A stretch of DNA of 64,000 bases, taken from the NCBI RefSeq assembly GCF_014352875.1, contig NZ_CP060695.1:2635501-2699500 (forward strand). The letters are read 5' to 3'. Positions 1 through 8,750 of the stretch are shown piece after piece. The stretch comes from Polaribacter pectinis (GTDB lineage: Bacteria; Bacteroidota; Bacteroidia; Flavobacteriales; Flavobacteriaceae). Position numbers and translations under genes: made by a program. Position 1 is the first letter of the stretch; every line of letters begins with the position of its first letter. The notes under the pieces are model-generated. The model was given only the letters and a program-made list of their open reading frames with translations, was not told the origin of the DNA and did not search any database.

Positions 1-868
1 TTCCAATATTTGCAGCAAAATCTGTACCTCTGTGAGGTCTAATTCTATTACCATAATAAGCAATTCTTCTCTTTAAATTATATCTTGAAGAAATTCTGTA
101 TTGAAATTTAATTGGTGACTTTAAAAACTGGCTTCGTAACATATTACCATCCGTATCGTAATATTCTGTGATTCCTTTAATAGAATCTGCCAAATACCTA
201 TAAGCATAAAAATCTTCTCCTCTATGATTGAAAACTGCTGCTTTTACTTCTCCATAACCAGCAAAAAGATCGTCTTTTATATACTTTTCTTCAAAAATTA
301 TTTTAAAAGAATCTCCTTTTTGAAGCTTATAAAAATCTAACGTCCAAGCATAAATATCTGCAACGGTATTTGTTAAGTTTGGTGATAAATGCAAACTGTC
401 CATAGAATTAGATAAACTTGAGTAAATTTTACCTTCTACTATTTTCTGAACTGTCTTAATGGGTTGTAAATAAGTGTGAGCCTTAATAATTGAGTCTTTG
501 AAATCTACAACAGTTGCTCTTATTTTATCATTTTTATAAATAAAAACTTGGGCTTCTTGCAAAGAATCTCTGCTTGCTAAAATTGTATAAGGCTTACCTG
601 CTCTTACTCTTCTAACATCAAAAATTTCTTTAATACTGCCTGCAATTTCATTTATTTTAGGATATAGAACATGATGTCTATCTAAAATTTCTCCAAAACT
701 CTCTCCGCTTTTTATGGTGTCTTGAATTACAACAAAATCGTCTATGTTATAACCGTATCTAAATTTTGGAACTGGAACAATTTTTTTTACAGTTGCTGGA
801 GGTTTTTCTTCTTTTTTACAAGATGAAAAACAGAGAATTACAGCTAAAAGGAGGATTATTTTTTTCAA
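1..868 (-). CDS. M23 family murein endopeptidase lipoprotein (C-terminus cut by window edge)
   Basis: The frame is open from a TTG start at 866-868 to base 1. The first residues (KKIILLLAVILCFSSCKK) form a lipoprotein signal with lipobox FSSC, so the product should be a lipid-anchored envelope protein. The mature part has a long domain, then NRIRPHRGTDFAAN at the window edge. HRGTDF is the first zinc-ligand motif (HxxxD) of M23/LytM endopeptidases, which cut peptidoglycan cross-links; the HLHFE motif must lie outside the window. An in-frame TTG at 896-898 is an alternative start, but the downstream one places the signal peptide at the N-terminus. No ATG is available. It is divergent from another M23-like gene at 1017. 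Confidence 0.85.
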   Translation of the reverse strand, partial: MKKIILLLAVILCFSSCKKEEKPPATVKKIVPVPKFRYGYNIDDFVVIQDTIKSGESFGEILDRHHVLYPKINEIAGSIKEIFDVRRVRAGKPYTILASRDSLQEAQVFIYKNDKIRATVVDFKDSIIKAHTYLQPIKTVQKIVEGKIYSSLSNSMDSLHLSPNLTNTVADIYAWTLDFYKLQKGDSFKIIFEEKYIKDDLFAGYGEVKAAVFNHRGEDFYAYRYLADSIKGITEYYDTDGNMLRSQFLKSPIKFQYRISSRYNLKRRIAYYGNRIRPHRGTDFAANIG

Positions 869-979
869 GAAAATTACACTATTAAGTATGGTTTTCAAAA
901 GTACAAATAAAATTGATGTATTCTAAATCTAATTAAGGAAGTTCCTAAAACGGTTTCGTTAAAATTATACTAAAACTGT

Positions 980-987
980 TATCTTTG
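980..987 (+). promoter_or_regulatory. Predicted -7 box TATCTTTG
   Basis: TATCTTTG matches the Bacteroidota sigma-factor -7 consensus TAnnTTTG and lies 29 bases before the ATG at 1017. The -33 element is not clear. Confidence 0.4.
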
Positions 988-1016
988 AAGAGCTTATTTA
1001 TGAAAATGAGATAAAT

Positions 1017-1979
1017 ATGAAAAAAAATAAATTATCACTTCTTATAATCTTCTTGTTTCTTTCACAACTTTTTTTGGCACAAAAGAAAAATAGTGGTGTA
1101 AAATATAAACGGAATAAAGATAAATCTGTTACTTTTTCATATTATTCTACAATGCCAAGTAGTGTTTTTATTATTCTTAAATTTAAAAGATTAACAAATA
1201 CTTTTGGAGATCAAGTAAAAAAAACCGTGAAAGGTTACAGCGATGTAATTACAACACTAAACCCAATTAATGATGATTCTGGAATTGGGTTTTCATATTC
1301 TTACAAAACATTTTATGGAAATCTTGATAAAAAACCTAATCATGACTTTAAATACATTTTACCATTCAAAAAAAATAAAACGATAAAAGTTAGAAACCTT
1401 AATTATTTAGGGAAAAAATTTGGAGACAAGGAACCAGAAAACTGGAAGTCCTTTCAGTTTTTAACTTCACCAAATGATACCGTTTTTGCTATTAGAAAAG
1501 GAATTGTAGTAAAAGTTATTGATGAATTTAAAAGCGATAATAGTAAAACTTACGGTTACAAAAATAAATCTAATGCTATAATTATTGAACACGAAGATGG
1601 AACTCTGGCTAGATATAGTGTTTTAAAACATAAAAGTTTAATGGTAAAGGTTGGGGATATTGTTTACCCAACTGCACCAATAGCAATTGCAGGTTCATAT
1701 GATAAGCCTGAAAATAGCCAATTAAGACTATCTGTTTATTATTTAAACGAAAGAGTTAAAGAGTATGATTTTTATGCTAAAAAACGAACAATTTCTAATC
1801 AAATTCATATTTATTCTTATGTAAACCCTCTTTTCTATGTAAACTCTAATAAAATTATTAAATTAGAAAAAAACGAAATGTATACTTCTTTTTATGATGA
1901 TTCTACAATTGAAGTTGAAATGTCTAAAAGAGAGGTAAAAAAATGGAAGAAAAAAGGTTTGCTAGTTAAAAGAAAATAA
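1017..1979 (+). CDS. Secreted M23-like protein with degenerate catalytic motifs
   Basis: 320 residues with an N-terminal signal peptide (hydrophobic LSLLIIFLFLSQLFLAQ). Residues about 155-250 follow the LytM/M23 beta-sheet pattern: IIIEHEDGTLARYSVL corresponds to the usual 'vviDHgnGy.TlYaHL' strand, and VKVGDIVYPTAPIAIAG to 'vkvGdkVkkGqvIg.vG'. The zinc-binding His of YAHL and the HLHFE motif are replaced (ARYSVL and LRLSVYYL). It therefore looks like an inactive relative, perhaps an activator of a real amidase or endopeptidase, or a wall-binding protein. It is divergent from the apparently active M23 lipoprotein at 1-868. Confidence 0.7.
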   Translation: MKKNKLSLLIIFLFLSQLFLAQKKNSGVKYKRNKDKSVTFSYYSTMPSSVFIILKFKRLTNTFGDQVKKTVKGYSDVITTLNPINDDSGIGFSYSYKTFYGNLDKKPNHDFKYILPFKKNKTIKVRNLNYLGKKFGDKEPENWKSFQFLTSPNDTVFAIRKGIVVKVIDEFKSDNSKTYGYKNKSNAIIIEHEDGTLARYSVLKHKSLMVKVGDIVYPTAPIAIAGSYDKPENSQLRLSVYYLNERVKEYDFYAKKRTISNQIHIYSYVNPLFYVNSNKIIKLEKNEMYTSFYDDSTIEVEMSKREVKKWKKKGLLVKRK

Positions 1980-1987
1980 TTGATTAT

Positions 1988-2758
1988 TTATTTTTTACCA
2001 AATTCATTTGCCAAACCTTTATATTGCTCTAATTCTGCTCTTAAAGAACCTACAGATAAATCTGCTTTCATTTTAATTGGTATTTTATTGGCGTCATCAG
2101 TAATCCAAATAGTTACGCTTTCTTGAGCTTTAAATACTCTTCCAGACTGAACTAAAGGTCTAAATATTAAAGTATTAACCTTTCCAAATTTTGTATTTAG
2201 AACCTCTTTCCCTAAAAAACGTAGCTTAAAAGGATATATTTGAGAGTCCATAAACATATCTATAGCTATTTCATCTCCTTTTTTCATATTTTTAACATCT
2301 CTGTTTCTTAAATAGTAAAAAGAAGATAACATATCTTGTACATTTGTAAATGCTACAGAAGTATCTTTTTGTTTGGTAAAATCTTGAACATAAGCTTTAT
2401 TAGAATTATAATTAAATGACGTTTGCCTATGTTTTTTATAACCACCTTCGTCTATTTTTCTTTTAAATAGATAAGGTTTTACAGTATCCATATCAAAATA
2501 AGATTCATATAAATCATCAACTTTAAAAAACCATTTTATCATTCCAGAAGTCCATCCACTTCCTTTTGTATGAAAAACTTTCTTACCATTAAAATCAGTT
2601 TCATCAACCTCTAAAACAGCAGTTCCAGCTCTTAAAAAACCACTATAACTCATTTTATAACGAAGCCATTCTCCACTTTTAAAAGCAGTTTTTTTCTCTT
2701 GACTTGTAACAGAAAATGCTATTGTGATTACTAAAAATAAAATAATATGTTTTTTCAT
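1988..2758 (-). CDS. DUF3108 domain secreted protein
   Basis: I chose the start at 2758 because MKKHIILFLVITIAFSVTSQ is a normal signal peptide. An upstream ATG at 2833 would add 25 residues in front of it. The mature 250-residue protein has the DUF3108 pattern: FKSGEWLRYKMSYSGFL near the N-terminus, then YLFKRKIDEGG, VQDMLSSFYYLR and IWITDDANKIPIKMKADL. This periplasmic family has no established biochemical role. It ends 8 bases from the convergent M23-like gene and lies downstream of kynA, a common flavobacterial arrangement. Confidence 0.8.
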   Translation of the reverse strand: MKKHIILFLVITIAFSVTSQEKKTAFKSGEWLRYKMSYSGFLRAGTAVLEVDETDFNGKKVFHTKGSGWTSGMIKWFFKVDDLYESYFDMDTVKPYLFKRKIDEGGYKKHRQTSFNYNSNKAYVQDFTKQKDTSVAFTNVQDMLSSFYYLRNRDVKNMKKGDEIAIDMFMDSQIYPFKLRFLGKEVLNTKFGKVNTLIFRPLVQSGRVFKAQESVTIWITDDANKIPIKMKADLSVGSLRAELEQYKGLANEFGKK

Positions 2759-2854
2759 AGTTCTCAAACTTATAAAAAAGTAATGACAATTACCGTTCCA
2801 AAAAGAAAAATGTCCTTTATAATTGGTTTGCATGCAACTTTTTAACGTTTTATT

Positions 2855-3772
2855 TTAAAAAGTTCCCCAATTTTTTAATTCTTCTTCACTCCATAAATAA
2901 GGGAAAAATATTCTTCTTTGGTATTTTGGATGCATGTATTTTCTCCAATTACTACCTCCAGTTGCTTTTAATTCTGAATCATTACCACCAATATATTTTC
3001 CAGCAGCGTTGTAATGAGCCATTACCCACTTTACGTTTACTGTATAATCGTAATGACGCATTGCTTTTATTAAGTCTTCGTTTTCTTGAACTTCTTTTGG
3101 AAGTTGTTTAAATTTTAGAGATAAGTTGATATCGTTATAATCTTCCATAAAATCGATAAACTCACCAATATATTTTTTTTCAAAAAGGTTTAATAAGGTC
3201 GATTTTTGTCCGGTTGTATAATTTTTACCTGCAGCTTGCCAATACAAATGGTTATATGCGTGTTTAAATGAAGAACTTCTATCAATATCATCTCTAAAAC
3301 GCGCATCAATTAAGTTGATTAGTTCAGTAGATGCAAATTCAATTTTTCTATATTGTGCTGATTGAAAACCACTTGCAGGCGTTAATGTATTTCTAAATTT
3401 TAGATATTGTTCACGTTCCATTCCATCTGCCATTACAGAAAATGAACTACAAAGCATATCAAAATATCTACTAATTCTGCCCAAATGCATCGAAAATTTA
3501 TCTGCTCTAACTTCTACCGTTTTTGCAACTTGGTCTATTTCCCAAAGTATCATTTTAAACAACAATTCGTTTACTTGATGATACATTATAAAAACCATTT
3601 CATCTGGCTGCGTAGTTCTTGGCGTTTGCAAACCTAAAAGTGCGTCTGTCTGAATATAATCCCAATACGTAATTGGTGTGCTGTGCAATAAACCTTCTAA
3701 CATGGCATCTACTGGTACACCTAATTTATCGTACTTTTCTTCTATTGCTTTTAAAATTTCGTCTCTGTTCAT
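2855..3772 (-). CDS. kynA: Tryptophan 2,3-dioxygenase
   Basis: Cytosolic heme enzyme that opens the indole ring of L-tryptophan to give N-formylkynurenine, the first step of the kynurenine pathway. The family signature is present: LQTPRTTQPDEM followed by FIMYHQVNELLFKMIL, and later SGFQSAQYRKIE. Residues NVKWVMAHYNAAGKYIGG near the C-terminus contain a conserved His and the GGTGGS-type substrate loop (here KATGGSNW). I placed the start at 3772 (MNRDEILKA, 305 residues); an ATG at 3808 would add 12 unsupported residues. The kynurenine genes that follow in the pathway are not in the window. Confidence 0.95.
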   Translation of the reverse strand: MNRDEILKAIEEKYDKLGVPVDAMLEGLLHSTPITYWDYIQTDALLGLQTPRTTQPDEMVFIMYHQVNELLFKMILWEIDQVAKTVEVRADKFSMHLGRISRYFDMLCSSFSVMADGMEREQYLKFRNTLTPASGFQSAQYRKIEFASTELINLIDARFRDDIDRSSSFKHAYNHLYWQAAGKNYTTGQKSTLLNLFEKKYIGEFIDFMEDYNDINLSLKFKQLPKEVQENEDLIKAMRHYDYTVNVKWVMAHYNAAGKYIGGNDSELKATGGSNWRKYMHPKYQRRIFFPYLWSEEELKNWGTF

Positions 3773-3881
3773 TTTTTTAAAAATCAAGATATGAGAACAA
3801 AGAAACAAGACTTTATTTTGAAAATCTAATTTATTTGCTGAATTAAGAAAATTTTATTTATTGAATAAAATAAAAATAAAA

Positions 3882-3919
3882 AACCAAGATTCAAAAGGTT
3901 TAAGTCTTGTCTCTTGGTT
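3882..3919 (-). terminator. Intrinsic terminator downstream of hppD
   Basis: AACCAAGA (3882-3889) pairs with TCTTGGTT (3912-3919). Read on the minus strand the stem is followed by a T-rich stretch. It lies between the 3' end of hppD and the start of kynA. Confidence 0.55.
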
Positions 3920-3951
3920 CTATTTTCTCTTTTCTTTAATCTATTTAATTT

Positions 3952-5112
3952 CTAAAGCGTTCCTCTTTTTGCTTGTTCTCTTTCTATAGATTCGAACAAT
4001 GCTTTAAAGTTTCCTGCTCCAAAACCTCTGGCTCCCATTCTTTGAATGATTTCAAAAAACAACGTTGGTCTGTCTTCTACTGGTTTTGTAAAAATTTGTA
4101 ATAAATAGCCTTCTTCATCAGCATCAATCATGATTCCTAAACCTTTTAGTTTTTCGATATCTTCTCTTAATTCGTGGCTATGTTCTTCTAATCTTCCAGG
4201 AACTGCTCTGTAATATTCTTCTGGCGGAGTTGATAAAAACTCGATTCCGTTTGCTTTTAATTGAGAAACTGTTTTAATAATATCGTCTGTTGCCATGGCA
4301 ATATGTTGCACTCCTGCACCTTCATAAAAATCTAAATATTCTTCAATTTGAGAACGTTTTTTTCCTTCTGCTGGTTCGTTTATTGGAAATTTGATTCTTC
4401 CATTTCCATTCGACATTACTTTACTCATTAATGCTGAATATTCTGTATGAATCTGCTTATCATCAAAAGATAAAAAGTTGACAAACCCCATTACATCTTC
4501 ATAGAATTTTACCCATTTATTCATTTGGTTCCATCCAACATTACCTACCATATGATCTATGTATTTTAACCCAGATGTTGGTGGATTGTAATCTGATTCC
4601 CATTTTTGAAAACCTGGTAAAAATGCTCCTTTGTAGTTTTTACGCTCTACAAACATGTGTACAGTTTCTCCATAAGTGTAAATTCCCGCTCTAACAACTT
4701 CACCAAACTCATCTTTTTCTACAGTTGGTTCCATATAAGATTTTGCGCCTCTTGATGTGGTTTCTTCGTAAGATTTTCTGGCATCTTCTACCCAAAGCGC
4801 TACTATTTTAACGCCATCTCCATGTTTTACAATATGGTCGTTTATTGGTGATTTACTGTTTAAAGGTGTTGTTAAGATAATTTTGATTTTATCTTGCGTT
4901 AACACATAACTTACAGAATCTTTTGCGCCAGTTTCTAATCCACGATAAGCGTAAGATTGAAACCCAAATGCTGTTTTATAGAAATGTGCAGATTGTTTTG
5001 CGTTACCAACGTAAAACTCTACATAATCTGTTCCTAAAAGTGGAAGGAAATCTTGTGCTCCTTCAAATATTTTTTCTAACCCGTAATTAACTGATTCTAT
5101 TTTTTTTGACAT
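3952..5112 (-). CDS. hppD: 4-hydroxyphenylpyruvate dioxygenase
   Basis: Non-heme Fe(II) enzyme of tyrosine catabolism that turns 4-hydroxyphenylpyruvate into homogentisate. It has two vicinal-oxygen-chelate halves. The 2-His-1-Glu iron site is visible: His in YIDHMVGNV, His in GVQHIAMATDD and Glu in FFEIIQRMGARGFG. Product is 386 residues from ATG 5112 (MSKKIESVNYG), normal for the family. An in-frame ATG at 5151 is rejected because its extra residues are encoded by a repeated intergenic sequence (5118-5145). hmgA, the next enzyme in the pathway, lies just upstream on the same strand. Confidence 0.95.
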   Translation of the reverse strand: MSKKIESVNYGLEKIFEGAQDFLPLLGTDYVEFYVGNAKQSAHFYKTAFGFQSYAYRGLETGAKDSVSYVLTQDKIKIILTTPLNSKSPINDHIVKHGDGVKIVALWVEDARKSYEETTSRGAKSYMEPTVEKDEFGEVVRAGIYTYGETVHMFVERKNYKGAFLPGFQKWESDYNPPTSGLKYIDHMVGNVGWNQMNKWVKFYEDVMGFVNFLSFDDKQIHTEYSALMSKVMSNGNGRIKFPINEPAEGKKRSQIEEYLDFYEGAGVQHIAMATDDIIKTVSQLKANGIEFLSTPPEEYYRAVPGRLEEHSHELREDIEKLKGLGIMIDADEEGYLLQIFTKPVEDRPTLFFEIIQRMGARGFGAGNFKALFESIEREQAKRGTL

Positions 5113-5195
5113 AAATAAGCCCATCTTAATCTTCCCAAAGGGAAGAAACACTCTGCTGGGAATTGAGTGTTATTTTGTTGTTTATATTTTTTTTT

Positions 5196-5228
5196 AGATC
5201 TCACAGGTTTTTAAAATCTGTGAGGTCT
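5196..5228. terminator. Hairpin, probable terminator of hmgA
   Basis: AGATCTCACAG (5196-5206) pairs with CTGTGAGGTCT (5218-5228) with one G-T pair. Read on the minus strand it is followed by a run of T. Confidence 0.5.
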
Positions 5229-5292
5229 TTGTTACCGATAAAGTAGCCATTTCATTTATTAAAGCAATTCGTTTCCAAACAAGTTTAGCCCA

Positions 5293-5357
5293 GATTGAGC
5301 GGTCTGTTTGAGCTCTTTTTTATTCTTTTTTGAATAAAAAAAGCGAGTAGCGAAAGC
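5293..5357. repeat. Dispersed flavobacterial intergenic repeat, copy 1
   Basis: Shares the pattern GATTGAGCGG..TGTTTGAGCTC, T-run, A-run, GCGAGTAGCGAAAGC with 8385-8444. The centre (GCTCTTTTTTATTC...GAATAAAAAAAGCG) is an imperfect palindrome that could fold into a hairpin. Confidence 0.7.
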
Positions 5358-5467
5358 TGGAAATAGCTTCTAATACTATTTATTTTTATGAACTTTTATT
5401 TTACCACATAGCAATTTAGAAAACATAGTTTTTCAAGTATGTTGCTAGCTCCTTCCCTTTGGGAAGA

Positions 5468-6634
5468 TTAAGATGGGCTTTCCAACCAAGATTTATAATA
5501 ATCTTCATCCGCAATTTTCATGGCTTCTTCTGTAACCTGTAAAGGTTTAAAAGTATCTACCATAACTGCCAATTCTTCGGTTTTGGTTTTACCTATACTT
5601 TTTTCTGTTGTTCCTGGATGTGGACCATGAGGAATTCCTGCTGGATGCAAGGAAATATGACCTTGATCTATGTCGTTTCTACTCATAAAATCGCCATCTA
5701 CATAATACAAAACCTCGTCTGAATCGATATTACTATGATTGTAAGGCGCAGGAATTGAGTTTGGATGATAATCGTACAAACGTGGCACAAAACTGCAAAT
5801 TACAAATGCGTTAGTCTCAAAAGTTTGATGAACTGGTGGTGGTTGATGAATTCGTCCAGTAATTGGCTCAAAATCGTGAATAGAAAATGCGTAAGGGAAA
5901 TTATAACCATCGTAACCAACTACATCAAAAGGATGAGAAGCGTAGGTCATTTCTATAATTTCGCCTTGTTTTTTTACTTTGATTAAGAAATCGCCAAGTT
6001 CATTATTTGTTTCTAATTCGTAAGGTCTTCTTAAATCTCGTTCACAAAATGGTGAATGTTCTAACAACTGACCAAACCAGTTTCTGTAACGTTTTGGCGT
6101 ATACACTGGACTGTAAGATTCTACGATAAAAAGTCGATTATTTTCGTCGTCGAAATCTAATTTGTAGATAATTCCACGTGGAATTACCAAATAATCTCCA
6201 TATTTAAAATCGAGATTTCCCAAATGCGTTCTTAATTTTCCGGTTCCTTTATGGATGAAAATTACTTCATCTGCATCTGTATTTTTGTAGAAATAATCTG
6301 TGGTAGATTTTTTTGGTGCTGATAAAATAATATTACAATCGGAATTTGTTAAAACGATTTTTCTGCTTTCTAAATAATCGTTTTCTGGTGGGACTTGAAA
6401 TCCGCGAAATCGATAAGATTGAATATTATTTGCTTTGGCAATTTTTGGTTTTACTGAATATTGTTTACCAATATGTTTGACCATTGTTGGCCTGTGTTCG
6501 TGATAACTGTTGGTAGACATTCCGTCGAAACCAATAGTACCAAACAATTGTTCGTAATATAAACTACCGTCTTTTTTACGGAATTGTGTGTGTCTTTTAG
6601 GTGGAATTTCTCCTAATTTATGATAAAAAGGCAT
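5468..6634 (-). CDS. hmgA: Homogentisate 1,2-dioxygenase
   Basis: Non-heme iron enzyme of the cupin fold that opens the ring of homogentisate to maleylacetoacetate. The C-terminal half has the metal-binding signature DEVLYYVDGDF followed by SLHPAGIPHGPHPGTTE, and KTEELAVMVDTFKPL near the end. Residues 128-155 (VIFIHKGTGKLRTHLG, YLVIPRGIIYKL) form the N-terminal cupin half. 388 residues, normal for the Bacteroidota form. The last three codons are supplied by the 28-bp repeat at 5452-5479, so its end may have been reshaped by that insertion. It forms a catabolic unit with hppD. Confidence 0.95.
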   Translation of the reverse strand: MPFYHKLGEIPPKRHTQFRKKDGSLYYEQLFGTIGFDGMSTNSYHEHRPTMVKHIGKQYSVKPKIAKANNIQSYRFRGFQVPPENDYLESRKIVLTNSDCNIILSAPKKSTTDYFYKNTDADEVIFIHKGTGKLRTHLGNLDFKYGDYLVIPRGIIYKLDFDDENNRLFIVESYSPVYTPKRYRNWFGQLLEHSPFCERDLRRPYELETNNELGDFLIKVKKQGEIIEMTYASHPFDVVGYDGYNFPYAFSIHDFEPITGRIHQPPPVHQTFETNAFVICSFVPRLYDYHPNSIPAPYNHSNIDSDEVLYYVDGDFMSRNDIDQGHISLHPAGIPHGPHPGTTEKSIGKTKTEELAVMVDTFKPLQVTEEAMKIADEDYYKSWLESPS

Positions 6635-6845
6635 TTTGCTAATGTATTAATGAGTTAATAAAATAATGTAACAATTGTGCGTTAGCATAATATTGCTACA
6701 TTTTTACATTGAAAAACTGAATACATTAAACGCTCATTCAGGATTGCGCTTTATTAGGAATTTTAAGTATGTTAATAAATCTGAATACATCTCAATCGAT
6801 TTCGTTTGTTGCTCAAATATACGAAAATGATAGGAGAAAAATCTA

Positions 6846-7175
6846 CTATAAAAAATGTTCAACTCCTAAAAGTTGATACAAAGGAGTTATTACAACCAAA
6901 GCTATTAAAATATAAACAAACATTTTTACAAATATTGATGTTGATTTTTCTTCAATTATAAAGTTTGTATTTAAATTATTAGATTGTAATAAAACATCTT
7001 TCGAATCGTAAATTGGGTTTTTCAATTCACTTTCTAAAGTATTACTTTTAGGAATTCTGTTGTAGTAAAAATTTAGAATTGAGATTATTACCATTGAACC
7101 TAAAGCGAACATTAGTAAATCATATGCATTTAGTTGCCTAAAAAAAGGAAATGGAATAAGATTGTGTGCAAACAT
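6846..7175 (-). CDS. Small membrane protein, function unknown
   Basis: 109 residues with two predicted membrane spans: about 17-36 (YDLLMFALGSMVIISILNFY) and 84-104 (MFVYILIALVVITPLYQLLG), separated by a hydrophilic segment. I do not recognise a family. The 210 bases upstream of hmgA (6635-6845) hold no feature I can support, apart from this gene's end. Confidence 0.55.
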   Translation of the reverse strand: MFAHNLIPFPFFRQLNAYDLLMFALGSMVIISILNFYYNRIPKSNTLESELKNPIYDSKDVLLQSNNLNTNFIIEEKSTSIFVKMFVYILIALVVITPLYQLLGVEHFL

Positions 7176-7257
7176 AATTCTAATTTTTACCTAAAATACA
7201 AAATTTATTTTGATGATGAGATTTCTCCTCATTCTTCGTTCGAAAAGACAAAAATGC

Positions 7258-8313
7258 TTACTCAATCTTTTTAACAACTGCTTTTGGGGCTTCTTTACGT
7301 GTTCCGTCAAAACCATCTACACCACCAACTGTTGTGTATTTCATTACGTATTTTTTATCAGGAAAAATTCTTTGAAACGCACTCTGACACATTAATGTTG
7401 CTTCATGAAAACCACAAAGAATCAATTTTAATTTTCCTGGATATGTGTTTACATCTCCAATTGCGTAGATTCCTGGAATATTTGTTTGATAATCTAAAGC
7501 GTTGTTTACTTTAATGGCGTTTTTCTCAATTTCTAATCCCCAATTGGCTATTGGCCCTAATTTTGGCGACAAACCAAAAAGAGGAATAAAATGATCGGTT
7601 TCAATTGTAAATTCTTCTCCACCATTTTGTATCACAGAAACACCTTCTACTTTGTCTGTTCCTATAATTCCTTTTACTTCTGCAGGTGTAATCATGTTAA
7701 TTTTACCAGCATCTTTTAATTCTTGCACTTTATCTACAGAATCTAAAGCGCCTCTAAATTCGTTTCTTCTGTGAATTAATGTAACTGAAGAAGCAACATC
7801 TGTTAAAAAAATAGACCAATCTAATGCTGAATCTCCACCTCCAGAAATTACTACTTTTTTGTCTCTGTAAAATTCTGGATCACGAATAATGTATTCTACT
7901 CCTTTATCCTCAAAATCTGCAATGTTAGGAATTGGTGGTTTTCTTGGCTCGAAAGAACCTAATCCACCAGCAATTGCAACAACTTTTGCCTGGTGTTTTG
8001 TTCCTTTATTTGTGGTTACAACAAAAGTTCCATCTTCTTGTTTTTCGATGGTATCTGCACGTTCACCCAATGTAAAACCTGGTTCAAATTGTTTAATTTG
8101 TTCCATTAATTTATCGGTTAAATCGCCTGCTAAAATTTCTGGATATGCAGGAATATCATAAATTGGTTTTTTAGGATAAATCTCTGAACATTGCCCACCA
8201 GCTTGTGGTAAAGCATCTATTAAATGACAACGCAGTTTTAACAATCCTGCTTCAAAAACGGTAAATAATCCTGTGGGTCCTGCACCAATAATTAAGATAT
8301 CTGTTGTAATCAT
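7258..8313 (-). CDS. Ferredoxin--NADP(+) reductase, thioredoxin-reductase-like
   Basis: Cytosolic FAD flavoprotein that moves electrons between NADPH and ferredoxin/flavodoxin. The FAD site is at residues 8-17 (IIGAGPTGLF), then the YumC-type QAGGQCSEIYPKKPIYDIP. An NADPH Rossmann motif lies at about 152-165 (VVISGGGDSALDW), and the second FAD motif IYAIGDVNTYPGKL is near residue 282. It lacks the CxxC of thioredoxin reductase, and the QAGGQC..YPKK sequence is typical of the ferredoxin reductases. 351 residues. It lies downstream of Mrp and the NifU-like gene, which fits a role feeding electrons to Fe-S cluster assembly (inference). Confidence 0.9.
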   Translation of the reverse strand: MITTDILIIGAGPTGLFTVFEAGLLKLRCHLIDALPQAGGQCSEIYPKKPIYDIPAYPEILAGDLTDKLMEQIKQFEPGFTLGERADTIEKQEDGTFVVTTNKGTKHQAKVVAIAGGLGSFEPRKPPIPNIADFEDKGVEYIIRDPEFYRDKKVVISGGGDSALDWSIFLTDVASSVTLIHRRNEFRGALDSVDKVQELKDAGKINMITPAEVKGIIGTDKVEGVSVIQNGGEEFTIETDHFIPLFGLSPKLGPIANWGLEIEKNAIKVNNALDYQTNIPGIYAIGDVNTYPGKLKLILCGFHEATLMCQSAFQRIFPDKKYVMKYTTVGGVDGFDGTRKEAPKAVVKKIE

Positions 8314-8327
8314 TTCTTTTATTTTTT

Positions 8328-8362
8328 AAAACCTCACAAGATTTTATTCTTATGAGGTTTTT
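8328..8362 (-). terminator. Hairpin between the nifU-like gene and the ferredoxin reductase
   Basis: AAAACCTCACAAG (8328-8340) pairs with CTTATGAGGTTTT (8349-8361), one mismatch, with T-rich flanks in both directions. Confidence 0.6.
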
Positions 8363-8384
8363 TTATGTTGATGAGCGCGTTAGG

Positions 8385-8444
8385 GATTGAACGGCTTGTT
8401 TGAGCTCTTTTTTATTTTTCTTAAAAAAAGCGAGTAGTGAAAGC
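8385..8444. repeat. Dispersed flavobacterial intergenic repeat, copy 2
   Basis: Same order of blocks as 5293-5357: GATTGAACGGCTTGTTTGAG, T-rich, A-rich, GCGAGTAGTGAAAGC. Differences from copy 1 are scattered substitutions. Confidence 0.7.
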
Positions 8445-8510
8445 CCGACCTTTTTAGGGAACGCCCAAAATTAAAATATTAAACTTATCTAAAAACTGAT
8501 TTTTATCAGT

Positions 8511-8747
8511 TTAGGCAACGTTTATAACTTCTTCTATTTGTGGAGCGTACTTTTTAATGGTTGCTTCTACTCCGTTTTTTAGCGTCATTTGATTTACTGA
8601 ACAACCTGTGCAAGCGCCTTCTAATTGTACTTTTACAATAGAATCTTCGATTGAAAGTAATTTGATGTTTCCACCATCGCTCATTAAAAACGGACGAATT
8701 TCATCTAACGCTTTTTCTACATTACTTAATGTTTCTTCTGCTGTCAT
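8511..8747 (-). CDS. NifU C-terminal-domain Fe-S scaffold/carrier
   Basis: 78 residues, a free-standing NifU C-terminal domain. The cluster ligands are C46 and C49 in EGACTGCSVNQMT, preceded by RPFLMSDGGNIKLLSI, the conserved core of the family. It would hold and pass on a [4Fe-4S] cluster in the cytosol. It starts 3 bases after the stop of mrp, so both are almost certainly one transcript. Confidence 0.93.
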   Translation of the reverse strand: MTAEETLSNVEKALDEIRPFLMSDGGNIKLLSIEDSIVKVQLEGACTGCSVNQMTLKNGVEATIKKYAPQIEEVINVA

Positions 8748-8750
8748 AAT

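Larger units (their letters stand above)
5118..5479. repeat. Intergenic unit bounded by perfect 28-bp inverted repeats
   Basis: Bases 5118-5145 are the exact reverse complement of 5452-5479 (28 of 28). The right copy supplies the last codons (SPS and stop) of hmgA, and the left copy ends 6 bases before the hppD start. Between them are a terminator hairpin (5196-5228) and a dispersed repeat (5293-5357). There is no coding capacity. It resembles a MITE-like element or a pair of flavobacterial intergenic repeats. Confidence 0.75.

Noticed and set aside
5113..5151. Longer hppD start at 5151
   Set aside because: The added residues are encoded by the 28-bp intergenic repeat and are not expected in the family.
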